Position numbers and translations under genes: made by a program. DNA of 64,000 nt from assembly GCF_963576675.1 (NCBI RefSeq), contig NC_088911.1, positions 89,371,256-89,435,255 of the forward strand, written 5' to 3'. This stretch comes from Euphorbia lathyris (Eukaryota > Streptophyta > Magnoliopsida > Malpighiales > Euphorbiaceae). Below are positions 44,974-56,346 of the stretch, piece after piece. Each line of letters begins with the position of its first letter. Within the stretch, counting starts at the first letter, position 1. The notes beneath the pieces were generated by a model, which was not told the DNA's origin, searched no databases, and saw only the letters and a program-made list of their open reading frames with translations.

Positions 44974-45299
44974 TTCTCTCCTTCTTTAAAAGAATTCCGC
45001 ACTGGCTGGTCTGTGTTGTTCTCCAAAGGGCCATCTGACTTCCACGGGCTAAGGTCACGAACATTGAATGCTGGTGAGACTTTACCAAGCCAATTTGGCA
45101 AAGCTATGTGATAGGAATTGGCATTGACCTTCTTGGTGATCTTATATGGCCCGTACTTTCTCGGTCGAAGCTTGCTGCTTGTGGCGTTGGCGAGTCTCTC
45201 TTTTCCCAAGTGAACCATAACCTCATCTCCCACTTCGAACTGTAGGTCCCTGCGGTGCTCATCCACCTTAGCTTTTAGTTTCTGGTTTTGTCTCCTCAA
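44850..45299 (-). pseudogene. pol: CRM-like integrase C-terminus reading into the LTR
   Basis: Continuation after the frameshift: LQFEVGDEVMVHL, RKYGPYKITKKVN, SPAFNVRDLSPW (GPY/F module), then an acidic end EGENDADILTG and a ~30-residue tail encoded by the LTR itself, ending at 44850. This fits the CR-type C-terminus of group A CRM elements, thought to guide insertion to centromeric chromatin. Confidence 0.82.
44974..44988 (-). other. Polypurine tract inside the pol ORF
   Basis: Minus-strand AAAGAAGGAGAGAA directly upstream of the 3' LTR. It is also coding (K-E-G-E-N), as in CRM elements. Confidence 0.8.
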
Positions 45300-47109
45300 G
45301 AGTCTCCTTCACCTCTTGGTGCATCTGGACATAGTCTTTGGCTAGCTGTTTTGCAGTCACGTTTCCTTTGGGAAGGTGGGCTATATCAAGGACGTGATTC
45401 GGGGTCTTAGTGTATACCACCTCAAAGGGTGACTTCCCAGTTCCCGAGTGTACAGATCCATTGTAAGCGAACTCAGCTTGTGCCAAAACCACGTCCCACA
45501 TCCTGGGCTTATCCCTACATTCGCTGCGCAGTAAGTTTCCCAAAGTCCGATTGACCACTTCTGTCTGTCCGTCTGTCTGAGGGTGGGCGGTGGTACTAAA
45601 CTTCAGAGAAGTATCAAAAAGAGCCCACAAGGTCCGCCAGAAGTGACTCAGGAACTTTGTGTCACGGTCTGAGACAATGCTCTTTGGTACACCATGTAAT
45701 CTGACAACCTCTTTGAAGAATAGCTTGGCAGTCGCTGAGGCGTCGTTAGTCTTACGGCATGGTATGAAGTGTGCCATTTTCGAAAACCGGTCAACCACCA
45801 CGAAGATGGAATCCATGCCTCTCTGAGTTCTGGGTAACCCTAGGACAAAATCCATGGACAGATCCTCCCATATGGTTTCTGGTACAGGCAAGGGTAGCTG
45901 TAAGCCAGCATTTGTAGCGTGTCCCTTGGCGGTCTGGCAGATATAGCATCGTTCTACTAGGTACGCCACATCTCTTCTCATTTTGGGCCAGAAATAACGG
46001 GAACTCACTGCTGCATATGTCTTGTCTCGCCCAAAATGTCCCCCCAGGGATCCGCCATGTAGATCTCGGACCACCTTCTCGCGGATAGAAGTGCAGGGTA
46101 AACAAAGTTGGTTGCCCCTCATTAGATATTCATCCATTAAGTGATACGCCCCATCCCCATGTTGGCGCTGGCACTTCTCCCAGATAATTCCAAAGTCAGG
46201 ATCCGCCAGGTACTCTCCTCTGATGTGTTCGAAACAATCGGTCTCCAGGTTGACTGTTTTTATTAGTGCAACCCTCCGACTCAAGGCGTCCGCCACTATG
46301 TTCTGTTTTCCCGCCTTATGGATAAGCTTATAGGGGAACTTATCTATGAAGGCAGACCACCGGGCGTGCATGGAGCTTCGAAGTTGCTTCTGACTTCCCA
46401 GGTATTTGAGAGCTTGATGGTCAGTGTAGAGGATGAACTCTTTTCCCACCAAGTAATGTTCCCATACTATCAACGCCCTCACTACAGCATAAAACTCTTG
46501 ATCATACGTTGCCCACCTTTGCCGTGCCTCACAGAGCTTCTCACTGAAGTATGCAATGGGCCTCTTCTCTTGCATCAAGACACCACCAATCCCAATTCCA
46601 CTGGCATCACACTCAACTTCAAACAATTTGTCAAAATCGGGATACGCCAGCACTGGCGCGGTACTTAGCTTTTCCTTGATCAAGGCGAAGCTCTCTTCTT
46701 GGGCATCCGCCCACTCGAACCCCTTTCCCTTCTTCAAACATTCCGTCAACGGGGCCACTATGGAACTGAAGTTCTTAATGAATCGGCGATAGAACGTTGC
46801 TAGCCCATGAAAACTCCTGATATCCCCCACGTTCCTCGGGGTAGGCCATTCTCGGATGGCTCTTACCTTCTCCCCATCAACTTGGATTCCATTCCCACTG
46901 ACCACGAATCCAAGGAAAACTAAGCTCTCCATGACAAAGTCACACTTCTTGGTGTTGGCGTATAATTGGTGTTTCCTTAACAGGTCAAACACGGTCTGCA
47001 AGTGCTCTTCATGTTCCGCCAAGGTCTGGCTGTGGATCAAAATGTCGTCGAAATACACAACTACGAACTTCCCAATTACTGGGCGAAGCACCTGATTCAT
47101 CAGTCTCAT
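45268..47109 (-). pseudogene. pol: CRM-like RT C-terminus, RNase H, integrase
   Basis: 613 codons: [15 protein letters not shown], active site YFDDILIHS, RNase H ([29 protein letters not shown]), integrase HHCC ([10 protein letters not shown]...CYICQ), D in DFVLGLPR, D in [10 protein letters not shown] in DGQTEVVNR. It ends by frameshift at about 45285 ([10 protein letters not shown] versus [14 protein letters not shown]). Confidence 0.9.
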
Positions 47110-47488
47110 AAAAAGTACTAGGGGCGTTGGTCATCCCAAAGGGCATAACTAACCATTCATACAATCCATCTCTTGTCTTGAAGGCAGTCTTCCACTCATC
47201 CCCAGATCGGATTCGTATCTGATGATACCCACTCTTGAGATCAATCTTGGAGAAGACTCGAGATCCGCCAAGTTGGTCCAACATGTCATCCAACCTTGGA
47301 ATCGGGAACTTATACTTGATGGTGATCTTGTTAATAGCCCTACTGTCAACACACATCCGCCAAGACCCATCCTTCTTCGGTGTAAGTAAAGCTGGAACAG
47401 CGCAAGGACTCATACTCTCCTTAACGTATCCCATCTCGATGAGTTCCTCCACTTTTTGTCTTATGACATCATTCTCCTTTGGGCTCAT
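47009..47488 (-). pseudogene. pol: CRM-like RT, N-terminal part
   Basis: [71 protein letters not shown] run of five T residues (about 47111-47115 on the coding strand) has one T too many; the frame then moves to that of the next segment. Confidence 0.87.
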
Positions 47489-48772
47489 TCAATAATGTGG
47501 GAGGCTTGGTAAACTAGCCCCGGGCACAAGATCGATATGATGTTGGATGTCCCTCAAAGGTGGTAACCCACTAGGCAGTTCGTCGGGGAACAGATCTTGA
47601 TACTCGCCAAGTAGGCGGGTCACTTCACTCGGCATTTCCCTTTCGTCCCTTTGGGCGGATTCGTGATTCGCCTTAACCATTACCACGTATACCATTTGGC
47701 TTTCTTCACATTCGCTGACAAACGATTTGTGTATAGGACAGACTACCAAGGTAGACTTCTCGTCGGCCTTTGGCTCTCTCACTATTGGTGTAAGGACAAA
47801 CTTCACCCCATTCTTCACAAATCTGTAAGTGTTCTCTCTTCCGGCGTGGGTGGCGTTGTTATCAAACTGCCAAGGTCGGCCCAACAATAGGTGGCATGCG
47901 TCCATATCGACCACATCACAACAGACTTCATCATGATAGTTACCAATCTCAATCGGTACCTTGCATCTCTGGGTCACCCTCAACTCGCCCACGTTCTTGA
48001 TCCATCCCACCCTGTAGGGATCAGGGTGCGCCTCTACCAACAACCCGAACTTCTGAACGGCGCTGCTACTCATAATGTTCTCCTGGCTCCCACTATCTAT
48101 TATCACATTACATCGCCCGCCCTTCACAAGATAGCGGGTCCTGAATAGTCGGTGCCTCTGATCGCCTTCTATCCGGCTGGAGACTAACAAACGCCGTACC
48201 ACATGAATGGCGTACCTCTCTTCACCCGCCACCTCATCATCTTCTCCCAAGGGTTCACAAAATACTTCATCCTCTTCGTCATAGTCATCTTCATATCTCT
48301 CCACCATGTTGGCGCTCTTCCTTCTAGGACACTCGTTGGACCTATGTCCTGGTTCATTGCACCGAAAACATTTGAAAGGTGCTGGCCTTGCATACGGGTT
48401 GTTGCTCTTGGGTAGTATAGGTGCTTCTTTGTATGGTCTAGTATCTCCAACGGATCCCCTTCCTACACTGTTAACCTTGGCCCCACTGGCACTCGCCACC
48501 TGCTTGCCTTTGTCGTAAGACTTCACGTTATCTCTTCCTCCAGACATATACTCAGTAGTGGCGGATCTCCTGGATCTCCCGGTCAGTTGGGACTCCGCCT
48601 TGAGGGCTAAATTCCTAGCATCTTGTACTCTAACCACCATCTGTGTGCCAATACGATCCTGGATATTGTATCTCAACCCTTCTAGATACCTAGAGGTCTT
48701 TTGGCTTTCAGTTTCAGACAGGTTGGCTCTCGCCGAAAGCCTTAAGAACTCAGAAGTATACTCATGGACACT
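47489..48772 (-). pseudogene. gag-pro: CRM-like gag C-terminus, zinc knuckle and protease
   Basis: In frame with the capsid. [12 protein letters not shown] near the start, CCHC knuckle [14 protein letters not shown] (about 48320-48360), an acidic linker, protease [14 protein letters not shown] (about 48085-48110) with the later LLGRPWQFD. Ends at TGA 47489-47491 in LPHY-stop-MSPKEN, in frame with RT; CGA to TGA fits. Confidence 0.87.
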
Positions 48773-48775
48773 TCA

Positions 48776-49587
48776 GGTCCCTTGAGAGCATCCTCTGTAG
48801 GAGCTGTAGATATACTGTTCGTAGTCCGGCGGTAGGAACCGCTCCCTCAACATCGCCTTCATCCGTAGCCAAGATCTAATCGGATCTCTGCCCCCTCTTC
48901 TTCTTTCTTCCCTCATCTGATCCCACCAAACTGATGCGCCACCCTTCAGGCGATACGCCACCAGCCTTACTTTCCTCTCATCAGGAATCCCAGCATACTC
49001 AAAGAAACGTTCAACTTCCGATAACCAATCTAAGAATCCCTCTATATCCAGCTCGCCACCAAAAGATGGTAAATCTATTTTTAGCTTAAAGGCGTCATCT
49101 CTATCAAAGTTTCCTAGGTCTGGTTCTGCCCTAGCCATACCCACACACCTGTTATCAATCGGACCAACATCCCTCATATTTCTAAAGGCAACATTATTCC
49201 CAAGATCCTCAAAATCATCACTATCGCTATCAGCGTTATGCACAAGGACAAAGTTGGGTCTTCTTACCTCAGGATCCCTAGGACCCATTTGTGGAAGTTG
49301 GACATTTATCAATGGCAGTCGAGGTGCGTGGGTTGCCTTTGGGGTCGTGGTTCAAGGACTCCTTCCCTCCTCTGGTCGGACTCCCCGGCGGCTGGCCTGA
49401 CCACTGCACGGATCTCCAATCGGAGGTTTTCCAGGGAAGCGGTTAGCTCCTGGAATCGTTGGTCGTTTTGTTTCTGCCGCTCAAGGCTGGCCTGGATTTG
49501 TTCCGCGAGGTGCTCTCTCAGCTCCTCATATCTCCGGTCACTGGTTTCCATGGAATCTTGCGGTTGTCGGGGTTGAACCATTGCCAA
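48776..49587 (-). pseudogene. gag: CRM-like gag, N-terminal and capsid part
   Basis: Start MAMVQPRQPQDS at 49587, a coiled-coil-like stretch, then a frameshift near 49315 (THLDCH-stop versus PRLPLINVQLP). Capsid core from 49300: FKLKIDLPSFGGELDIEGFLDW, FFEYAGIPDERKVRLVA, GGASVWWDQM. Ends at TGA 48773-48775 in [18 protein letters not shown], where CGA is the likely ancestor. Confidence 0.85.
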
Positions 49588-49613
49588 AAGAAGTTTCGGG
49601 TCAGGAAACGATT

Positions 49614-49626
49614 GGCTCTGATACCA
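49614..49626 (-). other. Primer binding site of CRM-like element
   Basis: Minus-strand TGGTATCAGAGCC, initiator tRNA-Met type, 2 nt from the 5' LTR. Confidence 0.93.
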
Positions 49627-49628
49627 AC

Positions 49629-50137
49629 TGATACAGATTGAAAACGATAAATGGAGGTTTTAGTCGTAAACCAACAAAGATCTTCTTCTCTAGCTAGACT
49701 AGAAGGAGTGAATCCCGATAAACAAGGTATAAACCTTTGTTCTCAATGAGAAATGATATTTTTGATTAAAAAGTTCCATATCCTTACAAAATGAGGGTTT
49801 AAATACAACCTCTAAAAGATAAGCAAAGGACAGGGACTACCCCTACTAGGGTTACATTACAGTTAATAATAAGAGGGTAAGATAGGTAATGCGCCCAGAC
49901 AACAGGTACAGAGGTGCAGGTACGGAGCGTCAGAGGTTGTTGGTGAATTCCTTCGGCAGGAAGTAAACTTGAGATCCGCCCAGTGTAGTTGTGGTACGCC
50001 TCAGGGCGTACGCCTAGATCCGCCCTGATCGCGTGTCCAGGGGATCCGCCCTCTTAGATACAGCCTCTGTGGGAACGCCGAAAGGAGATCCGTCAAGGTG
50101 CGTGTTATTATTGCTCCCAGTTAGGATGTCCGCATCA
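49629..50137 (-). repeat. CRM-like 5' LTR
   Basis: Same length as the partner LTR; the five differences I count include ATTC/CTTC (44548), TTAG/TTTG, TATGG/TACGG, GCTCG/GATCG and CCGCC/CCGTC. Confidence 0.95.
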
Positions 50138-50142
50138 GAACT

Positions 50143-50375
50143 AGTAGTACCAACCATCTTCCACAAGACGAATGCTAAAAGGAACTTCAAGTATAAAAGT
50201 AACATCAGTTGATTAAAGATATTATCAAGCTTTTGTGCATCCAACGACACATATCAACTTCTTTAAGGTCCGAGAAAAGCATATCTTTAAAGCCATTTAG
50301 AATAAGACTGGGTATCTTAGGATTCAATGCGTCTGATAACCATGGATCATAAAAGATGTTAGTTTACAAGCCACC
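50143..50375 (-). pseudogene. LINE tail, right half, flanking the CRM-like element
   Basis: Minus-strand LAFVLWKMVGTTS continues across the CRM-like insertion site (GTTS + SGTTKANF). It is cut at 50375 by the Tat-type LTR. Short, no complete domain. Confidence 0.5.
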
Positions 50376-50797
50376 TGTAGACACCGAGTCGGAGGACCTG
50401 TGACGAAAACCTGAAACAAGACGGTGGAAGCGATTGATTCCGGAAGTTTTGAAAAATATATAAAGAATAATAAGATGAGGAAAATTAACGGCACGGCGCG
50501 GGCACGCAACGGCATCCCGCACGCGGACGACGATGGTCGAACGCCCGCTTGACGGCTCGAGACGTGCGCGCGGCGTCCGTCGGACGCACCGCGAGTGGCA
50601 CGCTCTCGACGCCCGAGCAATGCCTGGGACCGCTGGCGGTGCGCGCCCTCGTGCGCCGTTGAGCACACGTGCCTGGCGTCGCGGGGCGCGACGTGCGAGC
50701 GTCTAGCTGCGCGGAACGCGCGCTCGGCGGCCACGGAGTGCACGCGTCCGACGGCGCGGGGCACGCCCCGAGGGTCGCCGGGCGGACACCCAACCAC

Positions 50798-50938
50798 GTT
50801 GGTCGAACGCCCAACGCGTCGGGCGGATGCCCGACGAGGGTTGGGCGCGGGCGCCCAACATTGTTGGGCGGTAGCCCAACACTAGGTTGGGCGGCCGCCC
50901 AACCACAATGGGCGACGCCCAAATTGGGCGTCGCCCAT
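50798..50938. repeat. Tandem palindrome array upstream of TATA box
   Basis: Successive inverted repeats at 50798-50815, 50817-50836, 50840-50859, 50863-50880, 50886-50903 and 50908-50938. Most have arms GTTGGGC/GCCCAAC; the 50817 unit has CGTCGGGC/GCCCGACG, a paired change in both arms. Period about 20-23 bp. Confidence 0.88.
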
Positions 50939-50944
50939 TGTTCC

Positions 50945-50978
50945 GGGATCCGTTTCCCTATATAAGGGCACGGATCCC
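50945..50978 (+). promoter_or_regulatory. TATA box at the centre of a palindrome
   Basis: GGGATCCGT and ACGGATCCC form the outer arms, CCCT and AGGG the inner arms, around TATATAAG (50959-50966). A good plant TATA box for sense transcription of the element. Confidence 0.75.
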
Positions 50979-53344
50979 AAGGTGAAAAAGGGGAGAGGAT
51001 TTTTTTGGGAGAGCTTTCTCACACTAGATATTTTTCTAGAGAGAGGAAGTGGATTTTTTGGGAAAAAAACATTTTTTTTCCTAAAATTGAAAATCTCTAA
51101 ATTTCCTAAGTTCAATTTTTACTAAATTTTTCATAAAAAACGGGAGCTCGCGGTTCGTGGAATCAATGGGCTTCGACTGTCAGATACCGAATTAAAGGTA
51201 TTATCCGAGGACTAGACTCTTTATTTTATTTAATCTATTCTCTCCTTCTATTTATTTTTTTTTATGCTATAGTTTTTATTCCTTTAGTTATTTATTTGTT
51301 TTGTCACGTTTTATTTAATTAACGTATTTATTTAATTTTCGTTTCGTGTTAAATAAAATTCGGTTTTGTTTTAAAATAAAAACCTCGTTTTGGATATCCC
51401 AATACGAACCGTGATCCGATAAAAAGGTAGTTCGGGTATCGAAAATGTTGTAATTATAAGTTTTTTATTTAAAAGAGGTTTCCAAATAACGTTTTAAAAT
51501 AAAAACATCGTTTTAGGAACTTCTGTGTTCGACTATGATCCATCTTTGGTAGTTCGGAAGTCCCAAAACGATTGAATTAGATTTAATTTAAAGCTTTTGA
51601 ATAAATCTGGAAAATATTGGAGTGCTGCTGTAATTTGCCAATTCTGTCACTAAATGCTGTTTACCGACGGATTTTCCGTCGGTAAATCTGCCAGAATGTA
51701 AAAAATGCCATTTCGGTCCCTTTTTCTTAACTTTTAGACTTTTAATCCTTGGTATATATATATATATGATTATGTAATATATTCTTTTCAAATTGTTTTA
51801 AAACTTTAACATATATAATTATTTTAGGAGATTGGTATTCCATTTTTATTCTAATTTTTTATATATGTACATATTACTTTCTTTTTTATTATTATTCATT
51901 CAAATTACATTAAATTCTACTTTAAATGTTATTTACTTGGACATTTTGGGAGATAATTAGTAGATATTGGGGGATGAACATATAGTCTTTTTGACATTAG
52001 GATTATATTAGTTATGTATATATATAGTTTTGGGGTATATTTGAGTTATCTTAATTATTGTTAAATAAAATTATTTTGAGTGATAAATGCTATTTTCTCA
52101 TTTATGAATTTCATTCACTATTTTCTTATGTTTAAAGTATAAATATATTATTTTCATTATTCTTTCTTATATATGTATTAGATAGTATATTTTCTTTTAC
52201 TCTTATTTTATGTCTTTTGGGCTAAAATGTGTAAATATATATCTATATTATTTTCTTTATTTCTTTTGGTCATTTATAAGTCCATGTTTCAAATGGGCTT
52301 CACTTGGAAAAATTAATTTTTGGGTCTAAATGTGTTTATTGATGTAATTATAATAGTTAGAGAGTCCATTAAATAAGTGGGGAAAATAAGTCACAAACAG
52401 AGAGTTTTCAATTAAATTATTTAAGCTAATGAGCTTTCTTAGATCTCTAATGTAGATAAATAGAGTCATTTCGGTTGATATTTCAAATCGTCTTCAAAAC
52501 ACCACGTTTTAAAACCTTTGTCCGTTCCAACGACGGATTAAGCGAATATTGTAATCAAAATCGTTTTCTTTGTTAATAATGGAGATTTTGAATCGCTTTC
52601 TTAATGAATTTGTACAAAATAAAATTGACTTGTATGTTTAACCACGTTTTCTTATTAAAAGGCTTTTACTTTAACGTTTTCAATTATTCGAGTCGTTCCA
52701 ACGGCGATTCGGGTAAGCTTCATCAAACGGGGTTTTAAAAAACGCACCTAAATCGTTCCAACGGCGATTAAGGTGCGAACCATGTAATAAACATCGTTTT
52801 GGGGAAATAAGTTAATGTAGAATAGACACACAACATAACATTTAAATACGATTGTAAATAAATCACTTCTTTCTTCCCCCTCTCTGTGTATGTATAAACA
52901 TAAATGGGTGATTCTTTACTGATGTGGCTTTTCAATATCATATGCTCAAAATGGTTTCCAAAAAGAGAAAGAAAAGGGTTTCAAATGAATTTTAAACTTA
53001 AAGAAGTATACGATTAGTCCGTTATCGCCTAACATGCTGAGTAGGAGGCCGGTGGTTCATAACCGGGCGATGTCGGGGTGCCTAGTAGCCTTTCTCCGGA
53101 AAGGAGCTAGCCTTCTCGGCTCGTACCTAAGTTTCCCGAACCCACACCGGTCTCCCGCAAAGGATCGGTGTTCATTTTCCCATTCGTGGGTGGCGACTCT
53201 TCCATATCTCCGAGCTTCGGTCCTGCCGAGCAGCTTGATTCCGCGATTGGTTGCTTTCGGCGCCAATCACCGCTTATGTCGCCATGAGGTTGTCCACCCC
53301 CCGGTCCGCCCGGGACATTAGGACGCGGCACCTCGTCTAACAAG

Positions 53345-53362
53345 TGGCGACTCTGCTGGGGA
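53345..53362 (+). other. Primer binding site of Tat-type element
   Basis: TGGCGACTCTGCTGGGGA, two bases after the LTR. The TGG start and position define it. It resembles the tRNA-Arg-type PBS reported for Ogre/Tat elements, but I cannot verify the tRNA here. Confidence 0.85.
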
Positions 53363-55284
53363 AGCGAGAAATTTGATTCCGGAAGGCATGCACTAAGCCC
53401 TTAACGGGGACGGATCGTTTTACTTCTTTTCGTATGCATTCACGAGCATTATTGCAAACCCTTTGGGTAATTTCCGCGAAACCTCTAGCGAGAGTCCATT
53501 CCTCGCTCGAAAGAGGATAGCGTAAGTTCCCCCTTACAGTAAGGCGCCAGAGGGTCCCCATCCATTCGTTAGGGGCGAATCTGTGCGGTCCTGTGAGGTC
53601 CGGCGGTCAGCCGTGTCAGTATATAGTAGCCTTAGAAGTTTCCATAGGATTACCCGTTACTATTTTTGATGTGATAAATGAATCAGTTCGTGTTTTCAAA
53701 CCGCCATGATACGTGTCTAATCCTAAACTATGTAAAGAAAATGAGACGATGCGTTAATATATACTCATGAATCGACATACTAATTACCCTAAAACATCGA
53801 AACGATTTGAACTAAAGACGACTTAGTCATCTCATATGAATGAACATGTGCGACCCGCCTTGTCCCTTTCGGTGTCCCGACGAAGGCACGTGTTCAGGAA
53901 ATACGTTATGACATAAGCACGTATTAGTATTAATCGGTTCGGTGTTAAGGATAGTTACATTTCGATACAAAAGACTATATTAACGGTAGCCGTTATTCAC
54001 TTTCTTTAAATAAATTGGGATAAAACGAGATCACGACGAAACGAAAATGAAGAACATTTCTGTTTCGAACGACCTTATTGTAACGTGAAAAGTTTCGCAC
54101 AAGTAGCCCATCCCTTCCGAATGAAAGACGAGCTTTTACGTTATGCCTCGTGTCGTTCTTAAGAGAAATGGATGTGCCCGTACAGATGACTAAGAAAATA
54201 AAGAAAAGAAAAATGAACTAATCGACCAAAATCATTCTGAATCTACGATATATGTTAAATCCCGCGAGTAGTTAAAGAAAATAAACCAATGTCGTTGAAT
54301 ACGTGCCTCGGACGAGAGTATACCCCGTTTAAAATCTCAAAGCCGAATTAAGCCAAACCATATAATTGCGCCATATGGACGAGACTGCGGGTTTTGACTA
54401 ACGACTCGATCATTTCGACCGTTACCAAAACTGCAAGAAATATGGCCCGATATACGTGTTTGCTTAAATTCGCGCCTAAAGGAAAGAAAACGGTGATATC
54501 CTCGCTTCGAACAAACACGCGATTCAACGAAACGTTTATTTTCTATAACCACACTGAGATGATATATCCCGTAGATTGGGAGGAACAAAGAGTTGTAATT
54601 AGCCGAAAGATTATCGTGCGCTCAAAATAAGACTCGCCGTCTTTTCACATAGTAAAATGAGCAAACGGATCCTCGACGCTAAGAACAAACGCGTTACGCG
54701 ATGAGTCCGTTCTCTAAAATAAAATCCAAAAGTGATTCCATCACTAAATAAACACGTGGTTACGTCTCTCGATAGATCCAAAAGATCCCGTTGTATTCCA
54801 AAAATCGAGACACGAACCCACGCGAATAAAAGGGAACGAGTCATTGACAATAACGAACGATTGGACTAGAAGAATAACTCGAACCACGTCTAAAAACTGA
54901 GATGCGATCAAAGGGAGTCAAAACCCAAACTAATGCGTCTCACGAAAGGACGAAAGACGAGTTATTCCGAAAGGACAATCCAACTTGGTCGATTTCTTAG
55001 TCACTGAACGTTGATACGTCAAAATGAACTGTATTGTCTGATGAATGATTTATTTTTCCGCAATAATCGACGGCATCACGCGTCCCCTGGACCGCAATGT
55101 GAGCCCCAAACCCAAAATCCTAGGAAAGAGACCTGGACCAACGAGTGTGTGGAGGAATAAGGGTGGAAGAGAGATGTTGTGATACGTGTAAATAGAACTA
55201 ACGTTTGTTCTTCTTATCTTATAATCGTAAATAAATAAACGCACACACCACGAATCATGCATATAAAATCATGCATACATACTA
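53363..55284 (+). other. Long 5' leader of Tat-type element
   Basis: 1.9 kb with only short frames (longest credible about 80 codons, 54394-54630) and no recognisable domain. Ogre-type elements carry an extra ORF here; I cannot support one in this copy. Confidence 0.6.
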
Positions 55285-55698
55285 ATGGATACCGTTCGCG
55301 CAGACGTCATCATTAAGCGGTTGTGGTTTTGCGAGAGTAATCGGCTTGTCAGACAGTTTGATCAGTTGCGAATAGACAGTCCCGAATCAGTAGTTGTGGC
55401 TTCTGAATCATCTTCATCCGAGTATACTCAGTCTTCCGTCAGTATGTCTGCAACCGACGAGAAGGTGGCTGAATTGGAGAATTCTGTGAACAATATCAAC
55501 GACCAGCTGGCCGCAATCTTGGCCCAGCTAGCTGAGTTAGCACTGAAGGACAACAAGAGTGGTAGTAAGCGTGCTGAGAATGAGGTGAACGATGGCCCTC
55601 GCTTTGGGAATGAGGAGGATTATCAGGATTATGTCCGAAAACAGTTAGAGAATGAGAAAGCTAAGGAAGAGGAGTGGAGGTAACACATCACATAGGAA
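55285..55698 (+). pseudogene. gag: Gag N-terminal segment with coiled coil
   Basis: Open 55285-55683. A start at Met 55444 (MSATDEKVAELENSV) is more natural than the upstream one, because a heptad-patterned coiled coil (LENSVNNINDQLAAILAQL) follows directly. Ends at TAA 55681-55683, with TAG ten bases on (EEEWR-stop-HIT-stop-EVQDL), both fitting Gln codons hit by C-to-T. The frame is continuous with the gag capsid. Confidence 0.75.
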
Positions 55699-56346
55699 GT
55701 GCAGGACTTGCGCGGAGGAAGCTCCGAAAGTCAGGATTTCTATAACTTGAAGAATTGCTTGACAGCAACAGCTTTGCCTCTGAAATTCCGACTCCCTGAC
55801 ATGAAAAAGTTCGATGGAACTGGAGATCCCACCGCTCACATGAATCAGTACGTTGCGGTAATGAAGCACACGATCCTGACCAAGGATCAAGTCTTGGGGC
55901 TGTTTAACACTTACCTGGAGGGGGCTGCCCTCACATGGTTCCATGCGCTGCCAATGGTGACAAAGAAGGATTGGAAGGAGTTAGCGAAGTCATTCATCGC
56001 TCAGTATAGTTTTAACACCATGTTGGAAGTCACTTTGAAAGAGTTAGAGAGCACTAAGCAGCAGACTGGGGAATCCCTTTCAGACTTCGTGAAGAGATGG
56101 AGGGCTAAGGCCGCGGTCATGAAACAGAAGCCGCTTGAGCAAGATCAGATCCGAATGGTGATTGGCAATACGTTGCCGTATATTAAGAATGAGTTGAGAT
56201 ATATGTCGTTCACAAATTTCAATCAGATGTATAGTTGTGCCTTGACTGTCGAAGGCGATGGGGAGCCGAAGAAAGCTTATACCAAGTGGACGAAGTCTGG
56301 ATATATGCCGGAGGGCCTAGCGCGAGTACGGAATCTGCGACAGTGA
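55699..56346 (+). pseudogene. gag: Gag capsid, first complete copy
   Basis: 216 codons in frame with the coiled-coil segment. N-lobe: FDGTGDPTAHMNQY, YLEGAALTWFHALP, DWKELAKSFIAQY (55810-56012). C-lobe: GESLSDFVKRWRAKAA, PYIKNELRYMSFTNFNQMY. The frame breaks at about 56300 (PEGLARVRN versus GGPSASTESA) and continues in the next segment. This is the canonical Ty3 gag. Confidence 0.88.

Larger units (their letters stand above)
44465..50137 (-). mobile_element. CRM-like Ty3/gypsy chromovirus, full length
   Basis: 5673 bp; LTRs 44465-44973 and 49629-50137 (509 bp each), TSD GAACT (44460-44464 and 50138-50142). In element orientation the LTR begins TGATGCGGACATCC, close to the LTR start known for CRM elements. 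pol runs through the PPT and into the 3' LTR, and the protein end (EGENDADI) is the form seen in CRM; no classical chromodomain is visible. By eye the LTRs differ at five positions, so it is young. Even so there are two stops and three frameshifts in gag-pol. Confidence 0.9.
50376..53342 (+). repeat. Tat-type 5' LTR (2967 bp)
   Basis: Starts TGTAGACACCGAGTC and ends GTCTAACA, two bases before the PBS. The U3 region at 50485-50940 is very GC- and CpG-rich with palindromes; the TATA box is at 50959; the rest is AT-rich, with U5 GC-rich again (53030-53342). The partner LTR is outside the window, so the ends rest on termini and PBS. Confidence 0.88.

Noticed and set aside
50485..50965. Arg/Ala/Pro-rich frames of 96-157 codons on both strands
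   Set aside because: Open in every frame because the LTR U3 is GC-rich and stop-poor; no protein motif.
53034..53343. Both-strand frames in U5 of the Tat LTR
   Set aside because: Lie within the LTR end and PBS junction; noncoding GC-rich U5.
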